The translations under genes were made by a program, and so were the position numbers. This document shows positions 8,293 to 18,023 of a DNA stretch of 64,000 nucleotides, in pieces. How positions within the stretch are numbered: position 1 is the stretch's first letter; each line of letters opens with the position of its first letter. The notes beneath the pieces are model-generated. The model saw nothing but the letters and a program-made list of their open reading frames with translations, ran no database searches and was not told the DNA's origin. Location of the stretch: positions 1-64,000 of the forward strand of contig CAJXSH010000002.1 of NCBI GenBank assembly GCA_913061005.1. The letters are read 5' to 3'. The stretch is from an uncultured Ectothiorhodospiraceae bacterium. Its GTDB lineage: Bacteria; Pseudomonadota; Gammaproteobacteria; Nitrococcales; Nitrococcaceae.

Positions 8293-8296
<4 letters not shown>
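7916..8296 (+). CDS. arsR: ArsR family metalloregulator
   Basis: 126-residue winged-helix repressor. The arsenite-sensing motif ELCVCEL carries Cys40 and Cys42, followed by the recognition helix [12 protein letters not shown] and the wing [11 protein letters not shown]. It is expected to repress the operon and to leave DNA when As(III) binds the cysteines. The start is fixed by overlap with the arsC stop and the start of the conserved domain; the frame is open upstream, but that part is antisense-like noise inside arsC. It overlaps acr3 by 4 bases. Confidence 0.93.
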
Positions 8297-9372
<1,076 letters not shown>

Positions 9373-9386
9373 CAAAGGCGCGGAAC

Positions 9387-10100
9387 ATGAGTGATGAGAC
9401 CACACCCAACCTGGTTGAGGCCGCCTTCAGGCCCATCGACGATGCCTCGCTCCTGACCCCCGCCGGCGAGCCACCGATCCGCATCCTGCTGCTCTATGGC
9501 TCGCTGCGCGAGCGCTCGTACAGCAAGCTCACCGCGCTGGAGGGGGCACGCATACTGCGTCGCCTGGGCGCGGACACCCGAGTCTTTAACCCCAGCGGCC
9601 TGCCGCTGCCGGATGACGCCGAGGCCGACCACCCCAAGGTGGCCGAACTCCGCGAACTGGCGACCTGGGCGGATGGGTTCGTGTGGTCGAGCCCCGAGCG
9701 CCATGGCGCCATGACCGGCATCATGAAAGCGCAGATCGACTGGATCCCCCTGAACATGGGGGGCGTGCGTCCGACCCAGGGCAAGACCCTCGCGGTCATG
9801 CAGGTCAACGGCGGCTCACAGAGCTTCAACGCCGTCAACCAGCTGCGCATCCTTGGCCGGTGGATGCGCCTGATCACCATCCCCAATCAATCCTCCGTGC
9901 CCAAGGCGTTCATGGAGTTCGACGAGGACGGGCGCATGAAACCCTCGCCTTTTTACAATCGCATCGTCGATGTGATGGAAGAGCTCGTGAAGTTCACCCG
10001 CCTGACCCGCGGCTGTCGGGACTATCTGGTCGACCGCTACTCCGAGCGGGTGGAAACCCCCGAGGCCGTCTCGGCGCGGGTCAACCAGCGATCAGTATAG
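9387..10100 (+). CDS. arsH: ArsH family NADPH-dependent FMN reductase
   Basis: 237 residues with a flavodoxin-like fold. A nucleotide-binding segment [14 protein letters not shown] is near residue 36 and a [20 protein letters not shown] segment lies in the middle. ArsH proteins use NADPH and FMN and protect against organoarsenicals by oxidising trivalent forms; this one is most likely the last gene of the ars operon. The ATG at 9387 follows AAAGG and CGGA purine tracts; a GTG six codons earlier, overlapping the acr3 stop, is the alternative start. Confidence 0.9.
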   Translation: MSDETTPNLVEAAFRPIDDASLLTPAGEPPIRILLLYGSLRERSYSKLTALEGARILRRLGADTRVFNPSGLPLPDDAEADHPKVAELRELATWADGFVWSSPERHGAMTGIMKAQIDWIPLNMGGVRPTQGKTLAVMQVNGGSQSFNAVNQLRILGRWMRLITIPNQSSVPKAFMEFDEDGRMKPSPFYNRIVDVMEELVKFTRLTRGCRDYLVDRYSERVETPEAVSARVNQRSV

Positions 10101-10184
10101 GGCGACCGCCATAGCGGCGATGGCATCACCGGCTGATATCGGCGAGAATCCGGCCCTCTAACAAAACAAAGCAGGAGGGAGCCC

Positions 10185-11045
10185 ATGTCAGCCGCCAAGC
10201 AACTGCGCCAGCTCATCGCCGACAACCCACCGGTCGTCGCCCCCGGGGCCTTTGATGGCCTCTCGGCGCGACTGGTCGAACAGGCCGGTTTCTCGGCGGT
10301 TTACGCCACCGGTGGCGGCATCGCCCGCAGCACCGGTGTGCCGGATCTGGGCTTGATGAGCCTCGATGAAATCACCCGTCGGCTCGAGGAGATGGTGGAT
10401 GTCACCGGCATCCCGCTGATCGCCGATGCGGATACCGGTCACGGCAATGCGCTCAATGCCCAGAAAACCGCCCGGGCCTTTGAGCGGGCGGGCGTGGCAG
10501 GCTTCCATCTCGAAGACCAGGTCTTCCCCAAGAAATGCGGCCACTACGATGACAAGTCCATCGTCCCCGAGCGCGAGATGACGCAGAAGATCCGGGCGGT
10601 CAAGGATGCCCTGCATGATCCCGACATGGTGCTGATCGCCCGCACCGACGGGCTGGCCGTCGAGGGATACGAGCCCACCATCGCCCGCGCCCATGCCTAC
10701 ATGGAGGCCGGCGCCGATGCCATCTTCGTCGAGGCGCCGACCTCAGAAGAACAGATCGAGCAGATCGCCCGGGACCTGCCCCAGCCCAAGCTGATCAACA
10801 TGTTCCACGGTGGCAAGACGCCGCTTATGCCGGCCGACCGGCTGGGTGAACTGGGCTACAGTCTGATCATCATCCCCAGCGACACCCAGCGTGCCGCCAT
10901 CTGGGGGATGCAGCAGACCCTGGCGGCGATCCGTCGCGACGGCCACAGCGCCGCGATGCAGGAGCAGATGGTGACCTTCAAGGGCCGGGAGGCGGTGATT
11001 GGCACCGATGATTACCTGGCCCTGGACGAAAAGTACGGCGTCTGA
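10185..11045 (+). CDS. Isocitrate lyase/PEP mutase superfamily enzyme, probable methylisocitrate lyase
   Basis: 286 residues with a TIM-barrel fold. The metal-binding DADTGHGN begins at residue 81, LEDQ is at 109-112, and the catalytic KKCGH loop is at 116-120 with Cys118. The cysteine loop points to carbon-carbon lyases such as 2-methylisocitrate lyase (PrpB) rather than PEP mutase. The length fits PrpB (about 290). prpC and prpD lie 12 kb away in another operon, so a role in the methylcitrate cycle is plausible but not proven; oxaloacetate decarboxylase-like relatives are the main alternative. The ATG follows a strong AGGAGGGA ribosome-binding site. Confidence 0.75.
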   Translation: MSAAKQLRQLIADNPPVVAPGAFDGLSARLVEQAGFSAVYATGGGIARSTGVPDLGLMSLDEITRRLEEMVDVTGIPLIADADTGHGNALNAQKTARAFERAGVAGFHLEDQVFPKKCGHYDDKSIVPEREMTQKIRAVKDALHDPDMVLIARTDGLAVEGYEPTIARAHAYMEAGADAIFVEAPTSEEQIEQIARDLPQPKLINMFHGGKTPLMPADRLGELGYSLIIIPSDTQRAAIWGMQQTLAAIRRDGHSAAMQEQMVTFKGREAVIGTDDYLALDEKYGV

Positions 11046-11058
11046 GCCGCGGCCGGAT

Positions 11059-11083
11059 AAAAAACCGGGGGCCGAAGCCCCCG
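11059..11083 (-). terminator. Rho-independent terminator of aceA
   Basis: A 7-bp GC stem (CGGGGGC / GCCCCCG, 11066-11083). Read leftward it closes on a stable TTCG tetraloop and is followed by a run of six T residues. The T-run exists only for leftward transcription, so it terminates aceA; the rightward lyase gene ends just before it and may share the hairpin. Confidence 0.85.
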
Positions 11084-11113
11084 TAAAGTCAGTGGGTGGC
11101 GATCACTACCCAC

Positions 11114-12403
11114 TCAGGCAGACTTGAACTGCTCCTCTTCGGTGGAGCCGGTCATGGCCGTCACCGAGGACACCCCGCCCTGAATGGTCTGGGTGACCTG
11201 GTCAAAGTAGCCGGCCCCCACCTCACGCTGATGACGGGTGGCGGTGTAGCCATCCTTCTCCGAAGCAAACTCGGCTTCCTGCAGCTCGGAGTAGGCCGCC
11301 ATCTGGCGGGTCTTGTAGCCGCGGGCCAGTTCGAACATGGAGTAGTTCAGGCTGTGGAAGCCGGCCAGGGTGATGAACTGGAACTTGTAGCCCATGGCCC
11401 CCAGCTCGTTCTGGAAGCTGGCGATGGTCTTCTCATCCAGCTTGCCGCGCCAGTTGAACGACGGCGAGCAGTTGTACGCCAGCATCGTATTGGGATGCTC
11501 TTTGTGGATGGCCTCGGCAAAGCGCTTGGCAAAGCCAAGGTCCGGGGTCCCGGTCTCGCACCAGATCAGATCGGCAAATGGCGCATAGGCAAGGCCGCGG
11601 CTGATGGCCTGCGCCTCACCGGCGTTGGTGCGGAAAAAGCCCTCTACCGTGCGCTCACCGGTGATATGCGGTGCATCGTACTCATCCACATCCGAGGTGA
11701 TGAGATCCGCCGCCAGGGCATCGGTCCGGGCCACCAGCAGCGTCGGGACATCCATGGTGTCTGCCGCCAGCCGGGCCGCAGCCAGCTTTTGCACCGCCTC
11801 CTGGGTGGGGACCAGCACCTTGCCGCCCATGTGCCCGCATTTCTTGACCGAGGCCAGCTGGTCCTCGAAGTGCACGCCGGCCGCTCCGGCGCGAATCATG
11901 CCTTTCATCAGCTCAAAGGCGTTGAGCACACCCCCGAAGCCGGCTTCGGCATCGGCGACGATGGGCTGCATCCAGTCAACGCTGTCATCACCCTCGGCAT
12001 GATGGATCTCATCGGCGCGCATCAAGGCGTTGTTGATGCGCTCGACCACCGATGGCACCGAGTCGGCCGGATACAGCGACTGGTCCGGGTACATGGTGCC
12101 GGCCAGGTTGGCATCGGCCGCCACCTGCCATCCCGACAGATAGATCGCCTTGAGCCCGGCCTTGACCTGCTGCATGGCCTGGTTGCCGGTCATCGCCCCC
12201 AGGGCGTTGACGTAGTCGAGATCACCGCTGGTGAGGTAATCCCAGAGCTTCTCGGCGCCCAACGTGGCCAATGTGTGCTCCACCGGCACGGTGCCGCGCA
12301 GACGAACCACCTCGGAGGCCGGATAAGGGCGTTTAACATCGGCCCAACGGGGGTTGCTGGCCCAGTCTTTTTCGATCTCGGCTGCCGTTTTCATGGTTTT
12401 CAT
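11114..12403 (-). CDS. aceA: Isocitrate lyase
   Basis: 429 residues, the length of E. coli AceA (434). The catalytic KKCGH is at residues 187-191, preceded by VHFEDQ, with DAEAGFGG upstream and NCSPSFNW near residue 315. It splits isocitrate into glyoxylate and succinate, opening the glyoxylate shunt for growth on acetate or fatty acids. No malate synthase lies nearby. It is divergent from a LysR regulator across a 142-base gap that holds a perfect palindrome, and it ends in its own terminator. The ATG at 12403 has a GAGGAGGG ribosome-binding site; a second in-frame ATG lies three codons on. Confidence 0.95.
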   Translation of the reverse strand: MKTMKTAAEIEKDWASNPRWADVKRPYPASEVVRLRGTVPVEHTLATLGAEKLWDYLTSGDLDYVNALGAMTGNQAMQQVKAGLKAIYLSGWQVAADANLAGTMYPDQSLYPADSVPSVVERINNALMRADEIHHAEGDDSVDWMQPIVADAEAGFGGVLNAFELMKGMIRAGAAGVHFEDQLASVKKCGHMGGKVLVPTQEAVQKLAAARLAADTMDVPTLLVARTDALAADLITSDVDEYDAPHITGERTVEGFFRTNAGEAQAISRGLAYAPFADLIWCETGTPDLGFAKRFAEAIHKEHPNTMLAYNCSPSFNWRGKLDEKTIASFQNELGAMGYKFQFITLAGFHSLNYSMFELARGYKTRQMAAYSELQEAEFASEKDGYTATRHQREVGAGYFDQVTQTIQGGVSSVTAMTGSTEEEQFKSA

Positions 12404-12498
12404 CGTCGCTCGCCCTCCTCAAGGCCTGGTCATTGCCGTGGACGGTCTGGCCGTCTACGCACTGCACCATATGTGGCGTCGCAGCATTGCACAAGGTA

Positions 12499-12513
12499 AT
12501 GTATTCAATACAT
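12499..12513. promoter_or_regulatory. Perfect 15-bp palindrome, candidate LysR operator
   Basis: ATGTATT-C-AATACAT, seven perfectly matched bases each side, containing the T-N11-A spacing (12500 and 12512) of LysR-type sites. It lies 33 bases before the LysR gene and 96 bases before aceA, the usual place for control of a divergent target together with autoregulation. Confidence 0.7.
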
Positions 12514-12545
12514 AGCATTTTTTTTACTAATACTTGGACCCGACC

Positions 12546-13544
12546 ATGCCGGTACCATTGGATCAGACCTATCGCCAGGATCGCCTGCGTCAGTTGCGGG
12601 CTTTCTGCTTTGCCGCCGAGGCGGGCAGCATCTCGCGCGCCGCCGAACGCCTTGGCGTCACCCAGCCCTCGGTGTCGCTGCAAATCCAGGCCCTCGAACG
12701 GGAACTGGGCATCACCCTTTTCGAACGCCGGGGCCCACGGATTCGCTTGACCCCCGACGGCGAAGAGCTCTATGCCGAGGGCCACAAACTGGTCGAGGCC
12801 ATCGACGGGCTGGCCGGCCGTTTTGCCGAGGGCAACCGGCCACTCGACAGCGGCCGACTGGATATCGGTGCCGGCGAGTCGTCCACGCTCTACCTGCTGC
12901 CGCCGACGCTGGAGCGGTTCATGGAACACCACCCCAATGTCCAGGTGCGGCTGCACCATCTGTCGGTGGGCGAGCTCATGGACGCCCTGCGCCAGGACCA
13001 GGTGGACTTTGCCGTTGGCGCCATCCTGGATATGCCCGATGAGCTTCGCTACCGGGCCATCTACTCCTACGGCCTGTCGCTGATCACCCCACCCGACCAT
13101 CCTCTGGCACGGCGGGATGTGATCACCATGCGGGATCTGGCCGCCGAGGACTACATCATCCCGCCACAGAACATGACCACCTGGCGGTTGATCAGCCTGG
13201 TCTTCCAGCAGCACGCCATCCGCTATCGGATCCGACTCGAGGTCGGCAGCTGGGAGGCGGTCAAGCGCTATGTCTCACTGGGCTTCGGGATCGCCATTGT
13301 CAGCAATGTCTGCCTGGCCGAAGACTACCCCGGCATCGTGGTGCGCTCGTTGCCCGAGATTTTCCCCAAGCGCACCTATGGCGCCATGTCCCGGCGCGGG
13401 CGGTTTCTCTCACCCCAGGCCCGGCGGTTTCTCGAGATGATGCGCCCGGACTTTTTCGAGGCCGACCCCGATCGACTCGACCGCCCCGGCCCGGACCGCT
13501 CCGGGCCGGGCTTTATCGCCGCCGATGGTCTGGATGCGGTCTAG
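12546..13544 (+). CDS. LysR family transcriptional regulator, probable aceA regulator
   Basis: 332 residues. The N-terminal helix-turn-helix (AAEAGSISRAAERLGVTQPSVS, about residues 19-40) is followed by a periplasmic-binding-protein-like effector domain starting near residue 100 (GRLDIGAGESST). It is longer than most LysR proteins because of a Pro/Asp-rich tail (DRPGPDRSGPG). Divergent placement opposite aceA and the palindrome between them suggest it controls isocitrate lyase. The start at ATG 12546 is weakly supported by its upstream bases; an in-frame TTG four codons earlier is possible. It is convergent with the kinase gene, with 8 bases between them. Confidence 0.88.
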   Translation: MPVPLDQTYRQDRLRQLRAFCFAAEAGSISRAAERLGVTQPSVSLQIQALERELGITLFERRGPRIRLTPDGEELYAEGHKLVEAIDGLAGRFAEGNRPLDSGRLDIGAGESSTLYLLPPTLERFMEHHPNVQVRLHHLSVGELMDALRQDQVDFAVGAILDMPDELRYRAIYSYGLSLITPPDHPLARRDVITMRDLAAEDYIIPPQNMTTWRLISLVFQQHAIRYRIRLEVGSWEAVKRYVSLGFGIAIVSNVCLAEDYPGIVVRSLPEIFPKRTYGAMSRRGRFLSPQARRFLEMMRPDFFEADPDRLDRPGPDRSGPGFIAADGLDAV

Positions 13545-13552
13545 GCATGCCC

Positions 13553-15550
13553 CTAGAGCGTTTTTAGCCAGAGCGTAAAGTCGCTCCCCGCGCCCGGCGT
13601 GCTCTCGACCGTGACACGGCCATCGTGGGCCTGCATGACCTGCGAGACCAGGAAAAGGCCGATCCCCATGCCCCGGGCGGTGATGTTGTTGGGCGAGCGG
13701 TAGTGCTGCTCGAACACCCGATTATGCTCCTCCGGCGGGATGCCGACGCCGCGGTCCCGCACGCGGATGCCGGCTTCGCCGTCGGCGCGGATGACGTCCA
13801 CCTGAATGGGACTGCCGTTGGATGAGTACTTGGCCGCGTTGTCGATCAGGTTGTTGATGGCATTCCCCAGCAGTGCCTCATCGGCGAGCACCGTGGCTTG
13901 CTGTGTTGTCAGCTCGAGGGGGTGATCCACCCGCAGATTGCCCGGCGCCAGCAGCTTCGGCAGCCACTCCGAGAGCTCCAGGCGCTGGCGCTGCATGGTG
14001 TGCTCGCCCTTTTCCATGCGATCACTCTCGAGCCACTGCTCGAAGAGCTGCTCGAGGCGGCCGGCAGCGCCCTCGATGGACTCGAAACGCTGCAACGGCT
14101 CGCCCACACCATAGTCCCGCTCTTTGCGGGCCACCTGGGCCTGCCCCTGGATAATCGCCAGGGGATTGCGAAACTCATGGGCAATCAGCCCGGCAAACTG
14201 GCGATACTTCTCCAGCGTTGTCCGCTCCCGATCCAGTGCCCGGGAGAGGTCCGCCGTGCGTTGCTGGACCTGGCTCTCAAGCTTGGCCTCGGAGGCGCGC
14301 AGGCCCTCGACCAGTTGCCGCTCTTTGTCGAGGGCTTCCTGCTGGGCCCGCTCGCGGGCCCGGCGCTCGCTGTGGATACGATCGGCAAGGGCGAAGGAGA
14401 GCAGCAGCATCTCGAGCAACGAGCCGATCTGCAAAAGGTTGCCGGTCACCACGTTGGTCGGAATGATCGCGAAATTGCGCAGGGCCTGGACGGTGGCAGC
14501 CACCAACAAAACCGCCCAGGCGAGCATCAGGTAACGCGCCCCGGAAAACCCGCGCAACCAGCTGCGCAGGGTCACCCACAAGAGGATGGGGCCGGTTAAC
14601 GCGCCGGCGATGCTGATCGAGACCGAACCGACGCGAACCGGCGCGTCAACCACCGGCAACAGGGCGATTCCCAGAAAAATCGCCATCAACCCCAAAAGCC
14701 AGCGATCGATGATCGGCTGCGCCTGTCGGGTCTCGAGAAAATCCCGCAAAAACCAGACTGCAAAGAGCCCGGCCATCGAGAAAAGCGAATTGGTCCCCAG
14801 GGTGTCCGGCCAACCCGGCCACAGCAATAGCAGGTAACTTCGAAAGCCGTTGTGCACCAGCATGGCCAGGCCCACAAAGACAAGGAAAACGCAGTAGATG
14901 CCGTACTGCCGCTCGCGCAGCGATACATAGAGGAACAGGTTGTAGATCAAAAGCCCGAGCAGGACACCAAAGTAGGCCATCAACCCGGCAATCCGGATGG
15001 TGTCGGATAAGTCAAAGGCCGACGGCGTCCACAGCCGCAGGGGGACGGTGACCGAGCCGTTGGAGGCCACCCGCAGGTAGAACGTGCGGGGTTGGTCGAC
15101 GGAGAGCTCGACCGGGAAGACGAAATGTCGGTGAACCCGGGGGCGTTGCGTTACCGGCTGGTTGTAGCCGGTGGCCATCACCGGCTGTCCCGGGGCGTAG
15201 AAACGCACATCCACCAGCCCAAAGTAGCCCAGCTCCAGCCAGTACGAGAGCGACTCTGCCGCGGGTGCCTGCAACCGGAGCCGGAACCACCAGGCCGAAT
15301 CACTCAAGCCGAAATTGGGGGTATCACCGCCCTCAAACCGTTGAAACCGGTCACTGGCCTCGCCAGTGCGAATGGCATCGATGGTCAGGGTGCCGGCGGG
15401 GTCTTCCAGATAGGCGACCGCGTCGTTCAGGCTGATTGACCCATCCACCGGCGCGGTCACGGCCGTGTCGGCCCGGGCGGACGCGGCCTGGACGGTGGCG
15501 GCCAGCACCACGCCCAGTAGCATCACAGCCAACCACCGTTGCAGTCTCAT
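13553..15550 (-). CDS. 7TM-DISM sensor histidine kinase
   Basis: 665 residues. There is an N-terminal signal, then a 7TMR-DISMED2 periplasmic sensor domain (roughly 35-175), a seven-helix 7TMR-DISM membrane domain (about 185-385) and a coiled coil. The HisKA domain has HEFRNPLA, where the His is the phospho-acceptor, and the ATPase domain has NLIDNAAKYS, VRDRGVGIP and GMGIGLFL. It is a complete membrane kinase, but no response regulator is adjacent. DISMED2 domains often bind carbohydrate-like ligands; the ligand here is unknown. It is the third gene of an operon with MotA-like and MotB-like genes, 17 bases after the latter, so it probably senses or governs the same envelope process. Confidence 0.88.
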   Translation of the reverse strand: MRLQRWLAVMLLGVVLAATVQAASARADTAVTAPVDGSISLNDAVAYLEDPAGTLTIDAIRTGEASDRFQRFEGGDTPNFGLSDSAWWFRLRLQAPAAESLSYWLELGYFGLVDVRFYAPGQPVMATGYNQPVTQRPRVHRHFVFPVELSVDQPRTFYLRVASNGSVTVPLRLWTPSAFDLSDTIRIAGLMAYFGVLLGLLIYNLFLYVSLRERQYGIYCVFLVFVGLAMLVHNGFRSYLLLLWPGWPDTLGTNSLFSMAGLFAVWFLRDFLETRQAQPIIDRWLLGLMAIFLGIALLPVVDAPVRVGSVSISIAGALTGPILLWVTLRSWLRGFSGARYLMLAWAVLLVAATVQALRNFAIIPTNVVTGNLLQIGSLLEMLLLSFALADRIHSERRARERAQQEALDKERQLVEGLRASEAKLESQVQQRTADLSRALDRERTTLEKYRQFAGLIAHEFRNPLAIIQGQAQVARKERDYGVGEPLQRFESIEGAAGRLEQLFEQWLESDRMEKGEHTMQRQRLELSEWLPKLLAPGNLRVDHPLELTTQQATVLADEALLGNAINNLIDNAAKYSSNGSPIQVDVIRADGEAGIRVRDRGVGIPPEEHNRVFEQHYRSPNNITARGMGIGLFLVSQVMQAHDGRVTVESTPGAGSDFTLWLKTL

Positions 15551-15567
15551 GCCCGTCCCGTGCCGCC

Positions 15568-16761
15568 TTACCGATTGCTCAACCGCAGCTCGATGCGGCG
15601 ATTCTGGGCCAGCGCCTCGGGGCTGTCGCCCTCGGCCACGGGCTGATACTGACCATAACCCACCGCCGCCAGGCGTTGTGGCGGGATCCCCTCATCGATG
15701 AGCGAATCCAGGATGGACTGGGCTCGTGCCGTGGAGAGTTGCCAGTTGGAGGGAAACTGCTCGGTATTGATGGGACGGCGGTCGGTGTGGCCTTCGACCT
15801 GCAGGACCCAATCGATCTCCTCGGGGATGCGCTGGGCGACCCGACGCAGGGTCTCGGCCACCTGGGCCAGTCGCGCTTCACCCGCCGGGCCGATCTCGGC
15901 CGAGGCGGTGTCGAAGAAAAGCTCGGACTGAAAGCGAAAACGATCCCCGACGATTTCGATCGACTCGATATCACCGAGCACCTCACGCAATCGACCGAAG
16001 AACTCGGATCGGTAGCTGGAGAGCTCCTGCACCTCTTCGGCCAGGGCGACGTTCAACCGCTCCACCAGTGTGTCGATGCGGGTCCGCTGCTCGGCAACGG
16101 TCTGCTCTTCGATCCGCAGGGCCTCGGCAAGCGCACTGATCTGCTCGCGAAGCGAGCGGACCTGTCGCCGAAGCGCCTCCACTCGCGCCTCGGCATCGGC
16201 GGTCAGGGTCTGCTCCTCGCGCAAGGCGCGCTCACGCTCTTCGACTTCGGCGATCAGATCCTGTATGCGCATCTCGCGGGCTTCCACCGTCTCCTCGGCG
16301 GCCCGGGTGCGTGCCTCGGCGCCCGCCAGCTCGCTGCGCAAGTCGATGATTTTCTGTTGCAGCGTGGCAATCTCCAGCAGGCTGGCCCGCAGATCGTCCT
16401 CGCCGGCGGCGACCTGCTCACGGGCCGCCGCCAGCGCCGACTCGGAGACCGCCAGCGACTCACGGGCCTCGTCCCTCTGCGCCAGGGTGGCCGACAGCTC
16501 GGCATAAAGCCCGGAGACCTCTTCTTCGAGGCGGCGACGCTCATCCCGCTCGAGGGACAGCGCTTCGGCCATCGCGTCGAGCTCGGCTTGCAATGACGCC
16601 AGTGCCTCGTTGCGGTCGCTCAGCTGACTACTGAGATAGAGCTGCGCGACCACAAAGAGCAGCAGCACAAAGACAAAGGCCAAAAGGATGGTGGCCAGGG
16701 CATCGACAAATCCCGGCCAGATATTCACCGAATCACGTTGACGCCGAGGGCTGCCCAACAT
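15568..16761 (-). CDS. MotB/OmpA-domain membrane protein with long coiled coil
   Basis: 397 residues. One transmembrane helix follows a short cytoplasmic tail (VDALATILLAFVFVLLLFVVAQLYL, about 19-43; the D-A-L-A-T start recalls MotB-type proton helices). A very long, heptad-rich Glu/Arg/Ala coiled coil runs about 45-260, and a C-terminal OmpA-like peptidoglycan-binding domain carries FFDTASAEI and EGHTDRRP. It would be the peptidoglycan-anchored stator-like partner of the adjacent MotA/TolQ-like channel; its start is 6 bases past that gene's stop. It differs from flagellar MotB in its long periplasmic coiled coil. The cellular job is unknown. Confidence 0.8.
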   Translation of the reverse strand: MLGSPRRQRDSVNIWPGFVDALATILLAFVFVLLLFVVAQLYLSSQLSDRNEALASLQAELDAMAEALSLERDERRRLEEEVSGLYAELSATLAQRDEARESLAVSESALAAAREQVAAGEDDLRASLLEIATLQQKIIDLRSELAGAEARTRAAEETVEAREMRIQDLIAEVEERERALREEQTLTADAEARVEALRRQVRSLREQISALAEALRIEEQTVAEQRTRIDTLVERLNVALAEEVQELSSYRSEFFGRLREVLGDIESIEIVGDRFRFQSELFFDTASAEIGPAGEARLAQVAETLRRVAQRIPEEIDWVLQVEGHTDRRPINTEQFPSNWQLSTARAQSILDSLIDEGIPPQRLAAVGYGQYQPVAEGDSPEALAQNRRIELRLSNR

Positions 16762-16767
16762 GGCCGA

Positions 16768-17913
16768 TCAATCCGGGTCGTTGTCGTTGAGATGAGAGAC
16801 CGTGCGGGTCAAAAGCCGGACCTCATCGCGCAGCTCACCGATGAGCCGCTCGCGATCGCTCGCCAGCTCCGCCCGCAGATCCTGCAGGCCCTGGGCCATC
16901 GCCTTGAGCTGCTCGCTGAGGGCGGCCTCGCGGCTTTCATCCGCCTCACTGGCGTCGGCCAGACGCGTGAGCACCCCCTGCAGCTCGGCCTGGGTACGCG
17001 TGAGCCCCATCAACCCGCGCTGTTCACTGGCCGACTGCTCGGCGAGTCGCGAGATCTCCTCGGTCAGCTCGATGATGCGCGCATCCACGCTGCGCCGCTC
17101 CTCATCGCCCCGGGCCATGACCCGCTGGAGTTTATCCAGGCTATCGGCGGTATTCTCGAGCAATGCCTGGATATAGGCGGGCACCGAGCCTTCGTCGCCG
17201 CCGCTGATCGCGCCACTGGATAGCCGCGTCTGCCCCGCCAGCCATTCCTCGAGATCATTGTAGAAACGGTTCTGCGCATGCGAGGCCTGCAGATCGACAA
17301 AGCCGAGCACCAGCGCACCGGCGAGGCCAAAAAGCGATGAGCTAAAGGCGGTGCCCATACCGGTCAGCGGCGCCTGCAGCCCGTCGCGCAGGGCGCTGAA
17401 AACCGCGCCGGCATCGCCGCTTTCAAAGCTCAGACCGGCGATCACACCCCCCACGGCGCGCAGGGTATCCAAAAGCCCCCAAAAGGTCCCCAGCAGCCCC
17501 AGAAACACCAGCAGCCCGATCAGGTAGCGGGACACATCCCGGGATTCGTCGAGCCGGGAGCGGATCCCGTCCAGCACCGTACGCAACGACATGGCCGAGA
17601 GGTTGAGCCGATCACCGCGGCGGCCGGTGAGCATCTGTGCCATCGACCCCAACAGCCGGCTGCCGGCAAGCGACGGCGCATCGCCGGCCTCGGCATGGCG
17701 AAAGCGCTCGACCCATTCCACCTCGGGCTTGAGCACCAGCACCTGGCGGCAGTTGATCACCAGCCCCACCAGCAAGACCCCGATGATCATGCCGTTGAAC
17801 ACCGGGTTGGCCAGAAACGCCTCGCTGAGCGGTGCATAGAGCACGCCGGCCGCCGCCGCAACGGCGGCCAGAAAAACCATGATCCAGGTGAGCACGCGAT
17901 TGGGATTGCGCAT
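16768..17913 (-). CDS. MotA/TolQ/ExbB-type proton channel family protein
   Basis: 381 residues. There are N-terminal hydrophobic helices (residues 8-55), then a second pair of helices carrying the family core LIGLLVFLGLLGTFWGLL and GMGTAFSSSLFGLAGALVLG. A coiled-coil cytoplasmic tail of about 150 residues (from about 230) completes it. It should assemble with the downstream MotB/OmpA-like protein into a proton-driven motor unit. ZorA of the Zorya phage-defence system has this general plan, but no zorC, zorD or zorE gene is present. The start is set at ATG 17913 because a perfect AAGGAGG ribosome-binding site precedes it; an upstream ATG would bury that site in coding sequence. Confidence 0.8.
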   Translation of the reverse strand: MRNPNRVLTWIMVFLAAVAAAAGVLYAPLSEAFLANPVFNGMIIGVLLVGLVINCRQVLVLKPEVEWVERFRHAEAGDAPSLAGSRLLGSMAQMLTGRRGDRLNLSAMSLRTVLDGIRSRLDESRDVSRYLIGLLVFLGLLGTFWGLLDTLRAVGGVIAGLSFESGDAGAVFSALRDGLQAPLTGMGTAFSSSLFGLAGALVLGFVDLQASHAQNRFYNDLEEWLAGQTRLSSGAISGGDEGSVPAYIQALLENTADSLDKLQRVMARGDEERRSVDARIIELTEEISRLAEQSASEQRGLMGLTRTQAELQGVLTRLADASEADESREAALSEQLKAMAQGLQDLRAELASDRERLIGELRDEVRLLTRTVSHLNDNDPD

Positions 17914-18023
17914 GCCATACCTCCTTCGTTGGGGTATTTCCATGAGACTACCCTAGCGCGGATGACGCTGTGATGTACCCCCCATGGCTGCGTCCCGCGA
18001 CCCACTGGGCTATCCTGCCACCC

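Noticed and set aside
13553..17913. Zorya anti-phage system
   Set aside because: Only ZorA/ZorB-like architecture is present; no zorC, zorD or zorE gene lies nearby and the third gene is a histidine kinase.
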